Source of the DNA: Oidiodendron maius Zn
Lineage: Eukaryota > Ascomycota > Leotiomycetes > Myxotrichaceae
NCBI GenBank assembly: GCA_000827325.1
Contig: KN832872.1
Coordinates: forward strand, 2,466,096-2,530,095
DNA: 64,000 bases
Direction: 5' to 3'
Every line of letters starts with the position of its first letter. Positions within the stretch are counted from its first letter, which is position 1. Shown here one piece after another: positions 46,268 through 60,257 of the stretch. A program made the position numbers and the translations under genes. The notes under the pieces are model-generated. The model was not told the DNA's origin, searched no databases, and was given only the letters and a program-made list of their open reading frames with translations.

Positions 46268-49200
46268 TAAGAATAAGTTTAATAAACTTTCTAAAGATAG
46301 AGTTTAAATATATCTCTCTCTTTTATATTAAACCTACTATATTAAATAGATCTATAAAGCTATAATATAATATTCTATAAGCTTACTTTAACTAGAAGTT
46401 AAATAGAAGAGATATTAGATTAGAGCCTTCTATCTATTACTATCTTCTCTAGCTTCTCTTGATTAAGTTAAGCTAGCCTTTCTTAAGAAGAGCCTAAAAT
46501 ACCAAGCCTTTATTATTAACCTCTATATTAGTAATAATATCAACTATATAATATAAGCCTATAGATAAAACAGCAGCTATCTAAAAGATAGGAGAATCCT
46601 CTACTTACTAGGAAATATCTCCTATATAGTCTAAAGACTCTATCTTTAAGTTCTAGCTAATTGATTTAGACTCTACTTAAAATCTAGAACTAAAGGTATA
46701 TTTAAATTAGAGCTTATTAAACTTTATTAGATCCTTAGTCTAACTAATAGATAAGTAGTTTTAGAGTCTTCTAGTATAGTTTCTAGCTAAAGATCTAAAA
46801 ACTAGTATACTAGATATTTAAAAACCTCTTTATTATCTATTAGAAGATCTAGATAACTCTCCTTCTAATAGCTTCTATAGATCTTATTAGGATTATAGCT
46901 CTAGATACTACTAGTATAATTGAAGCTACCTATAATCTATAAAGTATTCCTTTAAGTATATAGATTTTATTAAGCTTAATAATAGTATTTTATCTATCTA
47001 TATTATATAGTAATCTCTTCTATAAGGAAAACTATATACTAATATAGACTAATAGTCTATAAAATAAGACTAGATTAATTATATCTTTAGTTATATTAAA
47101 GGTAAGACCTAAAGCTTTCTAGAACTAAGGATTAATAAAGATAGTCTAGATCCCTAGCTAACTATAAACAAGATACTAGAGTATTTAAATATAGTCTTCT
47201 AGAACTACTTTAAGACTAAATAGTTAAAGAACTCTTTTTATACTTTAAAGTATTCTCTAGAGTAAGACTTTAATAAATTCTATACTAAATTTATATATCT
47301 AGCTTTAGTAAAAAGGGTCCTCTCTATTATATAGTAAAGTTATTTATAGTATAAGCTAAATAAAGAGTTTAAGAACTAGCTTCTAGCTATATACTACTAA
47401 TACTCTATATACTAGAAACTAGTATATAAGTACTAAAGACTAAATATTAACTTTAAGAAACTTTACTATTAATTTCTACTTATAAGTTAGGTCTAGTATT
47501 ACTAGTCTAATCCTATAGCTATATAATCTATAAAACCTAGTAGTTCTACTATATAACTACTCTTAAGTATACTACTAGTATCTAGATATTTATATAGACT
47601 ATTCTAAGCTTTATCTATAGTTAAGAAAAGAGATTTATTAACTCTAGGTTCTAGAGTATCCTCTATACTAGTAACTAATCTATTAAAAGTATCTTACTTT
47701 AACTATAATAAAGTAGAGTATTTTACTAGCTCTTATTTTAACCTTTATACTATACTAAGAATTAATAAGATTAAATAAGATATTAAGGTTTCTAGTAATA
47801 AAGCAAATAATAAGATTAACTCTAAATCTAAGTTAGAAAACTAGAAGCTTTAAGTTAAGGCTCTCTCTTTAGAGTCTATATATTTAACCTCTAGTAGATT
47901 AATTTAAGTTTATTAATAGTAGGTAATTTCTTTACTCTTATATATATACTCTATAAGGATAGAGTTATAATCCAAGCTAAAGCTCTTAGTAATACTAGAG
48001 CTAGTAGCTATATTTTCCTTGATTTAAGATTTATATTAGACCTTTACTATACTTTTAATTTAAAGTCTAGACAACTTCCTTAAACTATCTACTCTAAGGG
48101 ATTTAATAGTAAGAAAGAATCTCTAATATCTTAATATCTCTTGTTTAATATAGAGATTAATAGCTATAGGATCTATAACCTTCTAATACTAATTATAAAG
48201 CTAGACTCTTATAATATTATTATTAGAAGGAATTTCTTTGATTATTTCTATATTTCAATTAATGTTTATAACTAATAGCTATAGTAGTCTTAGGAATTTC
48301 CTTCTAATAAAACTTACTTATAAACTATTACTATATATCCAAGAAATAAGATTAGGCTTTAAAAGATCTAGCTATAATATTAGTAAGATATATTTAAAAG
48401 AGACTATCTAATTACCTATAATAAGAGAAGATATAAGGATAGTATCTAGATTAAAGCCTTAATAAAGGATCTAGCTAAAAGGCTGCCTTTTAATTACTTA
48501 ATAGCTAGCTAACTATCTAACTAATAATTTAATCTAGTTATCTAGGAAAATCTAATAAGCTCTCTAGTACTTTAAGATAGAACTATCCCTCTAGAAGCAA
48601 AGGCTTATAGCCCTATATAAAAGTACTAGAACTATAAAAACTTAGAATAGATAGAATAAAAGTTGAAAGGTCTTAATAATCTTTATCTAGCTATATTAAA
48701 CCCCTCTAAAAAGCAACTATTAATCTAGAAAGTAAAGCTATAAGCTAAACCTTCTCTAATAATTAATATTAAGATAATTTTAGATAATAGATTTATATTT
48801 AATATAAGATAATCTAATATAGAAATGTTTTTGATTACTCTAGATAGTTTAGACTATATAATCAAGGATAAAGAATAGAAGTCCTAGCCTCTACTAGACT
48901 AATTAATTAAAGTACTAAAGTAGAAAGTATCTAGTTTCCTATATTACTATTTAGACTTCTTTTTAAAAGAGTAATTTAATATCCTACTACTATCTTATAG
49001 TATTAACTACTAGATTAAGCTAACTAATAATAGTAAGAACTTAGAGTTTAGTTATTTAAGTAAGTACTCTATAGAGAAGTTTACTACTATATATTACTAT
49101 TTAATAAATAGCTTAGTTAAAGGATTTATTATAGTAAGCTAAATACTCTTTATATCTTTTATTCTCTTTATATAAAAGAGTAATAGCTCTCTATATTTCT

Positions 49201-52200
49201 ATATAGACTATTATAAGCTTAATATACTAACTAAAAAGAACTAATATTCTTTACCTTTAATTAATAAGACTCTAGTATAACTAGCTAGAGCTAAAGTATT
49301 TATTAAGCTAGATATTTAATAGACTTTCTACTAGATCTATATCTCCTTTAAATCCAAGAAGCTAACTATATTCTAGATATATTATAGGCTATTTTAATAT
49401 AAAGTCTTTCTCTTTAGACTAACTAATAGACTAGCTACCTTTTAGAGCTATATTAATAATATATTAAGAGACTTCCTTAATATAATCTATATAGTTTATC
49501 TAAATAATATTCTAATTTACTCTAAAGATAAGCTTAAATATAAAGTATATATTAAGTAGATAGTTAATTATCTCTAGATTATAGACTTATAGACTAATAT
49601 TAAGAAATATAAGTTTAGTATTAAATAGACAAAATATCTTAGCTTTATTATTTTAACTAATAGTATCTAGATTAACTTTAATAAGATCTAGATAATCAAG
49701 GACTAGATATACCTTTATACTATTAATAGTATCTAATCTTTCTTTAGGTTTTATAACTTTTACTATAGGTTTATCTATAACTATAGCTAGATTATTACTC
49801 CTCTAACTTATCTAACTTATAAGGATTATAAGTTTAATTTTAACTAGTTCTATATCTAGATATTTAAGACCCTTAAATATATACTAATAAGTATATCTCT
49901 TCTAGTCTATTATAATATAGATAGTTAATATCTTCTAGAGATAGATATATCTAATATAGTAGTTATAGTAGTATTCTTCTAGAAGAGACTTAATAGAGAA
50001 TAGTATTTAGTTAGATACTTCTTAAAGACTATAGCTCTAGTTAAGATAAACTACTTAATCTATAATAAAAAGATACTAGCTATTGTCTAAATATTAGAAT
50101 ATTAGTATATAGAGCTAGAAGGAACTAAAGACTAGATCTAGATTATTATAGACTATAAGACTTTTAAGTACTTTATATCTATTAAACTACTCTTAGTTTA
50201 TTAGACTAGATAAATAGAGATTCTTTTATAATATTACTTTAAAATCTTATATAAGCTAAGTAAATTAAATAAAGTAGACCTTTTAATATAATTTAATAAG
50301 AAAGTTTTAAACTAGATAAAGTATAATAACTAAAAGCAGGTTTTATTACCTTTAGATTAATTAGATCTATAGATTATATAGAAGCTAGAAGTAAACTAGA
50401 TAGCTCTTTTTCTCTTACTAATTATAGAATAACTAGACTTAATTAATAAGATCCTTTAAGTAAACTAGACTATATCTAAACTAAAGCCTATATATAAGCT
50501 AGCTATAGACTAGAAAAGAGAATATACCTTTAAGAATAGATTACTTAAAAGATATAGTAAGCTAGTAGTAGCTGAATTAGTTTATATAGATCTAATTATA
50601 GCTATATACTATAGTCTAGCTATAGCCTATTTAGACTAGAGTAAGATAAAGGCTTTAATTAGAGTAAGATACTACTAGATAGAGATAGACAATAATATAG
50701 ACTACTTTATTAATAATTGCTATATCTACTATAAATTAAAGATCCCTTAAGATAAGACTCTAGAGCTATTATACCCTTTACTAATACCTGATTAACTATA
50801 GTAATATATCTTAATTGATTTTAAGGATATATCTTCTAATTAAGATAGTATAAATATAGTTTATATCTTTATAGATAGACTAGATAAGAGACTAGTTTCA
50901 ATACTCTATAATAAGTTAGTAGATACTTAAGTAATAGTTTAGCTTTACTTAAAGTATATATATAAATATTATAGACTAGTAATAACTATAGTCTTAGATT
51001 ATAGTTTATAATTTATATTAGTATTCTAGAAAGAGTTTTACTAACTACTAAATACTAAATTAAAGCTTTCTATAGCTTATTACCTTTAGACTAATAGATA
51101 GACTAAGAATATAAACTAGTAGATTAATTAATAGTTAAAACCCTTTATTAATACTTTCTAGAATAACTAGTCTAGTTTAATTAATATAGTTGATTATATA
51201 GCTATAACCCTTTTATATAACTTAATAGGATTATTATCCTTCTAGATTAAGTTAGACTACTAGCTATAAATAAATATTAACTAGAATTATCTATAGGATA
51301 ATATTATAGTCTTAGAATATATCTATAAGGTAAGGTAGGATATCTAGAAGCAGATTAAGAGGATCTATAAAGTCTAGAAGTAATATAGAGATAGTATAGC
51401 TAAGGCTTAGAAGAAGTAATAGATCTAGGCTAATAAGTACTATTAATCTATAGACTTTTAGATAGAAGATAAGGTATAAATATTAATAAGGAACTAGATA
51501 AGTAAATACTCTAGTTAAAAGCTAGAGTATTAGAATAAGAGTCTATATAAGATTATAGAGCAAGTTAGATACTTATATTAGCTTAAGCTATTAGATAATA
51601 ATAAGTAGTATAATATATTTATACTAGATCTCTTATATAAGGATCTAGAGAACCCTCTATTAGAGTAATATTAAGAACCCTCTCTATCTATAATATATAA
51701 CTAGAAGTAGAAGTAGAAGGTTAACTAAATACTCTAGAGCTATAAGAAGTATTAGAAGCTCTAATACTAGACTAAATAGAAAGGTATTAATTATAACTCT
51801 ATATTTTATAATATTAAGAGTTTTAAAGAGACTCTATATAAGATTAAAGCCTTCTATAATTAATACTTAAAAGCTATAGAATCTCTAGTAAACCTAGAAT
51901 ACTAGCTAGACTATTATAAATAAAGTAAAGAACTAGAAAACTATCTAAATAATAATGTTTATACTAATATATATTAAGCTTAATCTAGCTATAAAAGGCA
52001 AGAAAGGACTAACTTCTAACTACTAGAGCTTATACTTATTAGTAACTAAAGTATATAGAAGCTAAGTCTCTATAAAGTTAAGCTATAGCTTTAATCCTAG
52101 CTCTAGTCCTAGCTCTCTACTATTATACTAGACTATTAACTCTATAGCCTTTACTCTCTTTAGAACTATTACTGTTTAATTATTACTACTATTTAAAGTT

Positions 52201-52332
52201 TATTATTATTCTATTTTTATTATTAGATAACCTTTAATTATTACTTAATTCTTATTTCTAGTTACTTTCTATTACTACTAAATTGACTTTTATTATATAG
52301 CTTAAGAGTAAGCTTCTAAAAGAAAGGAGTAA

Positions 52333-52561
52333 TATAATAAACCTAGCTAGATTAGCTAGTAGTTTACTAGTATAGTAGTAATTATACTTCTATAAGTTAT
52401 CTAATAAACCCCTTCTATATATAAGGAGCTCTACTTTTATCCTCTTTTTTACTCCTTAACTTGTTCTTTTAGTTATCTTAGTTAATAGTTAAATATACCT
52501 TATATCTAGTACTATACTCTATCTTAAGGATCTAGATCTCTATTCTTCCTGAACTATTATA
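52333..52561 (+). repeat. 3' LTR of Gypsy element 2
   Basis: This 229-bp LTR is preceded by a purine-rich tract and followed by ACTAG. Confidence 0.9.
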
Positions 52562-52566
52562 ACTAG

Positions 52567-55500
52567 TAGCTTCTACTAGAGTATAATAATATATAGATAT
52601 TAGTATTCTAAATTAATATAGCTGATTTTATAATATATCTATAGTATTTTAGTATAATAATATAAAGGGCTTTTCTTAGAATCCTTCTAGTTAGATTTGA
52701 TTAATTTATATAGTAATAAAGATACTATATATAGAGTAGTATAGAGACTAGCCTTTTCTATCTATTAGTCTAGAGGTATAAAGTATACCTTAATTTCTAT
52801 AGTATTTGCTATAATAGTATAGAATACTCTTATAATAATTTAGATAGCTTGTCTTTATATAGAAACTAGGAAATATACTATTCTAGATTTATTTATATAT
52901 AGTTTTCTAGATAGATAATATAGTCTAGTTCTATATTATATCAAGTATCTATATAGTATCTAGAGTAAGATTATAGTCTAATATACCTACTAGAGAGTAT
53001 TAAGATTAGTACTCTATATTAAGGATATTATAGAGAATAGTATAGTAAGCCTCTTAATAGCTCTTTATTATATATACTATATATAGTCCTTCTATTTAAG
53101 CTTATTATCTATCTATATATCTAGATATCTATAGAATAAAGTAGATATAATTATAATNNNNNNNNNNNNNNNNNNNNNNNNNNNNNNNNNNNNNNNNNNN
53201 NNNNNNNNNNNNNNNNNNNNNNNNNNNNNNNNNNNNNNNNNNNNNNNNNNNNNNNNNNNNNNNNNNNNNNNNNNNNNNNNNNNNNNNNNNNNNNNNNNNN
53301 NNNNNNNNNNNNNNNNNNNNNNNNNNNNNNNNNNNNNNNNNNNNNNNNNNNNNNNNNNNNNNNNNNNNNNNNNNNNNNNNNNNNNNNNNNNNNNNNNNNN
53401 NNNNNNNNNNNNNNNNNNNNNNNNNNNNNNNNNNNNNNNNNNNNNNNNNNNNNNNNNNNNNNNNNNNNNNNNNNNNNNNNNNNNNNNNNNNNNNNNNNNN
53501 NNNNNNNNNNNNNNNNNNNNNNNNNNNNNNNNNNNNNNNNNNNNNNNNNNNNNNNNNNNNNNNNNNNNNNNNNNNNNNNNNNNNNNNNNNNNNNNNNNNN
53601 NNNNNNNNCTTTTAGAGTCTAAGTATTATATTATATTATAGATTCTATAGCTAGTAGAGATATATCATTAATATATTCTACTATACTAACCTTTATACTT
53701 ATATATTCCTTTAGAAGGTCTATATTATAGAAGAGATAAAGGATTAATAATAGTAGGGAACTCTATAGTATACTAGTATAGACTTTAGATACTTATATAG
53801 TATACTCTAGTAAGACTAATATTATAGTATAGCTAATAAGGAATAAATTAATCTATTTTATAATCTTTAGATTAATTTTCCTTACTCTAAGATTATATAG
53901 TAACTAGAGATAAGATATATTATTAAATACTTTAGAGATATTAAGTAGTAATAGACTAGCTACTTCCTTATACTTCTAGACCTTATAGATCTTCTTAAAC
54001 AATAGATAGATAGTATATTCTATAGATATTATCTTCTATCCTTTAATATATATTCTTAAGAGGAGATTATATTAGTTAGTTAAGTATATAAGTCTAGTAC
54101 TAATAACTATCTCTAGTACCTTTTTAAGAGTATTTAAGAGAGTAATTAGTTAGTAGGATTTAGATATAGAATAGTCCTCTTTTTCTAGCTTCTTTAGAAC
54201 TACTATAATAGATTAGTAAAAGTATTAGAGGAAGTATTCTAGATTTAGGCTAGTATTAAATAGCTAGTATAATATTAGAAGTAGTAGATCTAGCAATTTT
54301 TATAGGATACTATTTGTAATTCTATTAGTTCTAGATACTTTATTAAATACTATCTTTTAGATAGCTCTCTTAATCTTTACTTCTATAATTAAGGGATAAT
54401 AATAAACTATTAAGTATTTATAGTCTAGTATATCTAAAAGGTTAGTATTAACTAGTAGCAGAAAGAATATCCTTATTAATAGATCTATCTTTATCTCTAG
54501 AGTATTTACTAGAAAGCTATTAGGTCTAATAAGAGATAAAGTAATAGTTACTATTAGAGTATCCTACTAGTATACTACCTACTTAGTAATCTTCTATAGA
54601 CCCTTAGATAAAGATACTACTTCTATTACTTTATCTTAATAGGTTTATTAAAAGTATTTACTAATAAGTCTACCTTTATAGTTCTAGACTTTTATATATA
54701 TCTACTAATCCTTATCTAGTCTTAAAAGCTACTATTACTATCTAAGTTACTATATCTTTATATAAGTTTATTTATAATCTTTATTAAATCCTAAGATTAC
54801 TCTTAATAAGGGATTATTCTAAGGAATAGATATATTAATAGTTTTAAGAAGGGTTTAAATAAGTTATATTATAATCTTATCTAGGCCTTCTAGAGTACTT
54901 ATAAAGATATTAAGCTATTATAGTTACTGAATTCCTGTCTTAACTATAGCTTTTATCTTTTTGATATCTATAGTAGTCTAGTTATAGGTCCTATATCTAG
55001 TAGCTTCTCTCTATTCCTAGTTAAATTAGATACTTATTAGAAAGTAGTCTAAGTTATAGTCTAACTTATAGATAATCTTATAGTATATAAGCTATTCTCT
55101 TAATATATATATTATAAAAGCAAGGTTAATAGTAGTATTACTATTATACTAGTAGTAAGTCTTTATACCTCTAGATATTAATTACTATAAGTAAGAGATT
55201 TTAGTAATATTAAAGAGAGTATATACTTTATAGAATAGTTATTACTACTATATTCTAGACTATTATAGATAGTAGAGATTAAAGTCTCTAAAAAGTAGAA
55301 TATAGTTTTTAGGGTTCTCTTTTTTTAATTCCTTTTCTAGAATATCTAGAGTTTAAGTTATTAATTCTGTTTATAGTTTATTATATATATTATAGATCTA
55401 AAGATATCCTTATTAAGTTTCTATCTATAGTATATAGATATCTTTATTAATATATTTAATATTCTAGATACTAGAGTCTATTCTTTTACTAATAAAGAAA

Positions 55501-55745
55501 CAGGTTCTAGTAGAGTTGCTATTAAAGTAGAGAAAGTAAAAGCAGTCTTTAGTAGGATAGTAGGTTATAGTCTAGAAATAGTTTCAAAATAGTTCCTATA
55601 GTACTAGTATATTATAGTTATAGGTTTCCTAGAGGCTAAATAGATTAGCTATAATAGTATCTCTAGATTTTTAGATATTATACTATAAGATACTTAGAGA
55701 ATTGTTATTATAACTTATATCAAGCATTAGAGGTAGTGCTTTAAG
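52567..55745 (-). mobile_element. Tad1-like LINE, endonuclease and reverse-transcriptase segment (segment 1 of 4)
   Basis: On the minus strand the apurinic-endonuclease domain can be read from about 55520: F-F-I-S-K-R-I-D-S-S-I, then K-D-I-Y-I-L, and L-D-I-L-E-K-E-L-K-K-E-N-P-K-N-Y-I-L-L-F-R-D-F-N-L-Y-Y (the L-G-D-F-N-x-H-H motif, near 55255-55330). The reverse-transcriptase region follows; its end (around 53100-52650) has the Q-R-A-I-K-R-L and F-x-T-x-x-x-A-L-E layout of fungal LINEs. The 451-base gap falls inside the RT. Stops are at Gln/Trp codons. The 5' end is placed where composition returns to normal, near 55745. Confidence 0.75.
53158..53608. other. Assembly gap (451 N)
   Basis: This is a run of 451 undetermined bases inside the LINE reverse-transcriptase segment. 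Its true length is unknown. Confidence 1.
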
Positions 55746-56594
55746 TGCTAGATACTATAGTAGTTTATAATTTTCATAGCTATCGTGTTTCATACCTATA
55801 GACTGAAAGCTTGACCTTCCTCAGGAGGTCCTCGTTCCTACTATACACAGCTTCCGAGCGTGGTTCGGCATAAAGTCCTTCCGAGTAGACCCAGTGATCC
55901 AACGTGACGCGATCCTGACAGTAGTGCCTTGGTTGCACCACCTTAGATGCACCGCCTGGCCCAAGGAGGGAGGATATGCGGTCTGCAGCGATGCCGCGAA
56001 GTGGCCGAGAATAGGTACATATCGAGGGAATGCCCGCCTACTTACCAGGCTATCTAGGTTGTTACTCTCTTTTCATCTAAATATTGCTGCCAATTACCCC
56101 GATTCAGAATTGTCCCTATTATCGATCTCATCGGTCATCTGCATTTCGGTGCTATTCACTCTCACTGTACTTAAGACAGTCCAAGTGCGAAGCAAAAATT
56201 TAAGCTATTAATATTCTAAACTTGCTAGCAAAAGTTCAGATGCTTGTAAATAATACGAGGTAGCCTAGGAAAATTCCACACATATAGTAACGAAGTGAGT
56301 TCGGTCAGATTATAAATTGATTGAACTACGAAGAAGAAAAGAGAGATGCTAACTACGTGCCAGAGGAATACTCTCTGTAGGGCCAAACTAGTACAGGAAG
56401 AGTATACAAGGAATCGGAGGACGCGAATAACGTGCGAACTTCGAAATAGATCCTTACAAAATTCAATGAGCGACCTAAGATCCAATCACCAATGCCGTTC
56501 TGCATTACAATGCAGACGGGCCAGTAGGCGTCGCACACTAGCTGCCTACGTCCTGCGCAGGTAGCAATGACGAAGCGACTGTATGTCCCAAAAT
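55746..56594. other. Intergenic, right border of transposon block
   Basis: Composition returns to normal here. A 105-residue plus-strand frame (55894-56211) starts with GTG and has no family features; no gene is called. Confidence 0.5.
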
Positions 56595-57326
56595 CTACTT
56601 GTGGCACTTTTTCCACGAGATGGCAAACTTGACTGTGAGCTTACCACTGACAGAGTCGACCTGGCGCTTGGTTAGTTTATGTCAACATCGTCTAGCAGAG
56701 GGAAACCTACAGCGATCAGAGCCGGGAGGTGGGTAGGGGCGATGGAGCACTGGGTGTTCATGTTCAGAATAGCAGTCGAGCCGCCGCAGGGAGACCAGGA
56801 TGCGAGGGCAGGATCAGACTTAAGGTCGAAGTCACCGTCGGAAGGGCCAAGATTTTGTTTAAATGTTGCGGTTCCGGAGCCGCCAGTGAAGGAGAACACG
56901 TTCAAGCATGTGCCCTTCACACCGCTCGGGATCTCACTGAAACCCTGCATATCTGTTTCAAGGATGGAGAACCTAGCAATAAGCAATTAGCAAATGTCTT
57001 ACAACGCAAGTGTGTGGATGTGCTTGGACATTGTGGACATACTGGAAGCCCTCATCAAACTCCATGTTTAGAGTAAGCTTGCAGTTCTTGCGCCAGTCTG
57101 CGGCCATGGTACCTGGGCCAGTCTGGACTTCATAGGCCGAGAAACTAGCCTCAAAGAGAGTGCCGGTGGCATCTACTTGCACATCGGCACTTCCAGGTGG
57201 GCAACCGGTCCCCAGAAGTGAGATACCAAGGACCTTGACCTTCGAGGGTGCGTCTCTACGTTCTGCGACAAGTGGAGAAGCGGCAGCAAGGCCCAGGAGG
57301 AGGGTGAGAATAGTAGCGATGTACAT
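56595..57326 (-). CDS. Secreted DUF4360-family protein, 203 aa, three exons
   Basis: Exons 57326-57043, 56972-56711 and 56660-56595 sum to 612 nt with GTATGT and GTAGGT donors. A signal peptide (MYIATILTLLLGLAAASPL) is followed by the DUF4360 pattern: G-T-G-C-P-P-G-S-A near residue 40, an F-S-A-Y-E-V-Q-T-G-P-G core, R-K-N-C-K-L-T-L-N-M, then F-T-G-G-S-G-T-A-T-F. The C-terminal exon V-D-S-V-S-G-K-L-T...W-K-K-C ends in the usual W-x-K-C. Conserved cysteines are present. The family is common in secreted proteomes of ascomycetes and its function is unknown. ATG at 57326 is chosen because the signal peptide starts there, although the frame is open 14 codons further up. The gene is intact and lies 0.9 kb from the RIP block. 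Confidence 0.93.
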
Positions 57327-57463
57327 TTTGGACGAATCAGCGGACGAAGGTTGGAACAAGGGGCTCAAGAGAAGTAATGAAGAATGGACTAAGGCTTTGA
57401 TCCGGGATTTAAGAGCTTAGAGGTAGTGGAGAAATGATCAGAATTTAGGATGGGGACAGCTCA

Positions 57464-57470
57464 ATTTATA
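57464..57470 (-). promoter_or_regulatory. TATA-like box of DUF4360 gene
   Basis: TATAAAT on the minus strand lies 138 nt upstream of the start codon. Confidence 0.4.
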
Positions 57471-59125
57471 AACATCTGGTATGGCCTTCGAACTTGATAG
57501 CTACACTCGCCACTGGTATGTGAGTTTCCGCAGCATCATTGTTCTTGAGTCCGCCTTACGAGTCCCAAGATAGGCACAACATCAACTGTGGCCCACGGGA
57601 TCTATTAGACTGCTCCCCCAGAACGAAACAGCGCAGCCCCCACTTGGCAGTTGTTTAGCTAAAGTTCGTGTTCGTGATCTAATTTGAGCCGCCAAGAAAG
57701 AGGTAGATGGTAAATTTACCGCAACGAAGTCAGCGACAAGCACACGTTTCCCGTACAGCCTCAGTGAAATCCAATGGCGTGATGCCAACAAGAAGAAGTA
57801 GCCCAGCCTTTTTCAAACGGTGCTACTAATTGTTTCTCCTTCAGTGGGTGAGTTATTATATGACACGGGATGAGGGGACAGACGGGATCAAGCCAAGACT
57901 AAAATCCTCAGCTCGGCGGTGCTGACGGGGCGGGGTACACTACGACGGAACTATCCAGCAACACGCTGTCTACCCCTTCGTTTCATATTTACTCAGCCCT
58001 ACCAGCTAAGTCTTGGGTCGGATAAGCAGTCATGATCTCACTTCTCGGTTGGCTTTCGCTCTCTGCTACCGTACAACACGATCCTCGCAGTCGTACATAG
58101 AGTGCTACTTAACGGAATCCAGCGCGATTAAAACAAGGCTCATATGGAAAGAGTCTTCTTTCGAACATACATAGCGAAGGATACTCAGAGCACTTCTCCG
58201 CTGATTGCCATTGATTGGCCGCATCAATACGCCTCTGCCCAGCTATTAGGAGCGGCATATCACGATGATCGTTTTATATTTATAATACAAGGCCTAGATT
58301 GCACTATTGCTGAACACGAGGGCTGAATTCCGTTCCTAAGCCACTATCTTAGTTGTTTCAGTGCTTATGGCCTATAGTTAACCATTTACTTATTTTCATG
58401 ACATATTGATTTAAGGGATTTGCGTATTGAGGTCGCAGATCGCAACTGCCGACCACAGCACTAGCGCCTCGCTTATGATTGTTGAATACAGGTCTCGGGT
58501 GATTGGATAACGTTGATTACTAATTAGGTACTATTGCATGGCGGCATTGAATCACCAGAATAAGTTACAGCTAATATTAAGTGAACTATCCAGCTATAGA
58601 GCGTTTGTATTGCTTCGTTATATATTCATTATATAGGTCGGTTAAATGACCCGAATATTGCTAATATCAGCGATAGTCAGCCTACTCGGTGTATTCATTA
58701 GAAGCTAATTCAGGGGACTGATCCCATGACATGACCACCTGACTGAGCAGAAATAACATACACCGGTAGTCCATCAGTATGCGGATCGTATCAGCAAGCG
58801 GACTGATTCTAACCCTCCTAAACGTCTTGAGCAGTTAAACCCCTCCTCTACCGACAGACACTATTTTCTTTAACCTCTTCTTCCGTACCTTCTCATTTGC
58901 AGCCTATAATTGCCTATTCTTAGCCGCAAGGATTGTTGCGTTATGCATATCCATTTGTTAGTCCTTAATTAGCTAGTTTACGGCGTAGATGGCGGGAATA
59001 GAAGGACTCTATATGTTATAACGAATCAATGCCTAAATAATCATGGTTTATAGTCTAGTTTGGCAATATTGTGTAGAGTTTAGGGTTCTAGGGATGTGGA
59101 ATAGTTAGTACTAGAGGAGGTGATG

Positions 59126-59888
59126 TGTCACGAACACGTGGCCACTGGATCGTAGGAGCCGATGGTGTCCTAGAACCGTTCAGCGTCCTAAGATCAGTGG
59201 TCCCCAGACATCAGATGGACTAGGATAAGAGAGCATCCCGAAACGGAAGCACGAGGGAGCGCAAAGAGAGCACCCCGACCCCAGTCGTTAACAACCAATG
59301 TTGAAGGTAAGAATATTGATATTATACATGCTGAGGAAGTTGAGAAGAGTATTTCCTAAAGCAGCAGTCACGTGACGGACCTCCAGGTGGCCGCGGTCCC
59401 AGAAATCGCAGATGGCCAAGCTAGATGCTCAGTCGGATGAAACTTTCGTCAGCAGTTTCTATCCCTTTCATTGCAACCCAAACAAGGTAGAGGGGCTGAT
59501 TAACCACCTACTTAACCTATTACTTTCAGCGGCTTTTTATCTATTCTAAATCACAGTACTAAGAAGCGGATCTAAGCGTTTAGAAGTGGATTATGTACTA
59601 AGAAGTAGGTCCAGTATACTAAAGCCTGACGCTGCTGATTAGTCATACTGGATGCTTCCAGCAGCTTTTTATCTATTTTTGATTAGGTGTTCTAATCTTG
59701 ATATGGCTGAATGGTCGTCACGTGGCTAGGGGCGAGACACAGAGCGCAGCTGAGACGCTGGTGCGATGCACTAGCTCCAATGACTCCTAGATTCTAGGAG
59801 TGGGACTCTAATAAAAAGAGAGTAGCCCTCTCTAAATGTTCTATAAGAAATAGTCTATCTTTTGAATTGGTTTCTGCTTTAGGATACA
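59126..59888. mobile_element. Possible solo LTR or LTR fragment
   Basis: The stretch starts TGTCACG and ends GGATACA, so TGT...ACA ends are possible. A promoter-like CTCTAATAAAAAGAGAG lies near the right side. No target duplication could be confirmed and no second copy exists in this window. Confidence 0.2.
59783..59801. repeat. Perfect hairpin, 9-bp arms
   Basis: ACTCCTAGA and TCTAGGAGT are separated by one T. Confidence 0.8.
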
Positions 59889-60257
59889 GGTATCGTCCTG
59901 AAAGCCCACATAGTACCATGGCATGTATTACGCCTGCGATTCCCTGCCTTTACGCCGGCCTCTGTATAGGCATCCTTGCATAAGATTACAAACCTACTAA
60001 GTTAAGTTAGAAAATATCATTTAGCCATGTATGATAAGATGACGTGACCATAATCAAGGTGATCGCTTACAGTATGGCTTACGGATGATCACAGAGCTAA
60101 TGGACTGAAGGACTGATCTGACCTATTGCTTTTGTGTCTCAACAACATCTTCATAGATGGCTTTTCTCGCCTGGCTTAGTACGTCCTCATGACTTCACAT
60201 CCGCCTGCTCTGCAACTTCTGGACGTTCCTCAGATTGGGAATTATTTCAGCTTCCAT

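Larger units (their letters stand above)
46034..52566 (+). mobile_element. Complete Ty3/Gypsy-type LTR retrotransposon, RIP-mutated (6523 bp plus TSDs)
   Basis: Two 229-bp LTRs (46039-46267 and 52333-52561) are flanked by identical ACTAG duplications (46034-46038, 52562-52566). LTR ends TATAATA...TATTATA are the expected RIP products of TGTAATA...TATTACA. A purine tract AAAAGAAAGGAG just before the right LTR (about 52318-52329) gives plus orientation. A reverse-transcriptase core V-Y-L-N-N-I-L-I-Y-S (Y-L-D-D with both Asp turned to Asn) lies near 49495-49530 on the plus strand. No long frame survives. It inserted into the LINE and is heavily mutated along its whole length, including both LTRs. 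Confidence 0.92.
57327..60257. other. Intergenic 2.9 kb, no gene; LTR-like debris
   Basis: No gene is supported. A minus-strand TATA-like box lies at 57464-57470. Between about 59120 and 59890 there are LTR-like features: a CACGTGGCC-rich start, two related CAGC(G/A)GCTTTTTATCTATT copies near 59527 and 59660, and a 19-bp palindrome. Confidence 0.45.

Noticed and set aside
55894-56211. 105-residue plus-strand frame
   Set aside because: It starts with GTG and has no signal peptide, family motif or intron. It is a likely chance frame.
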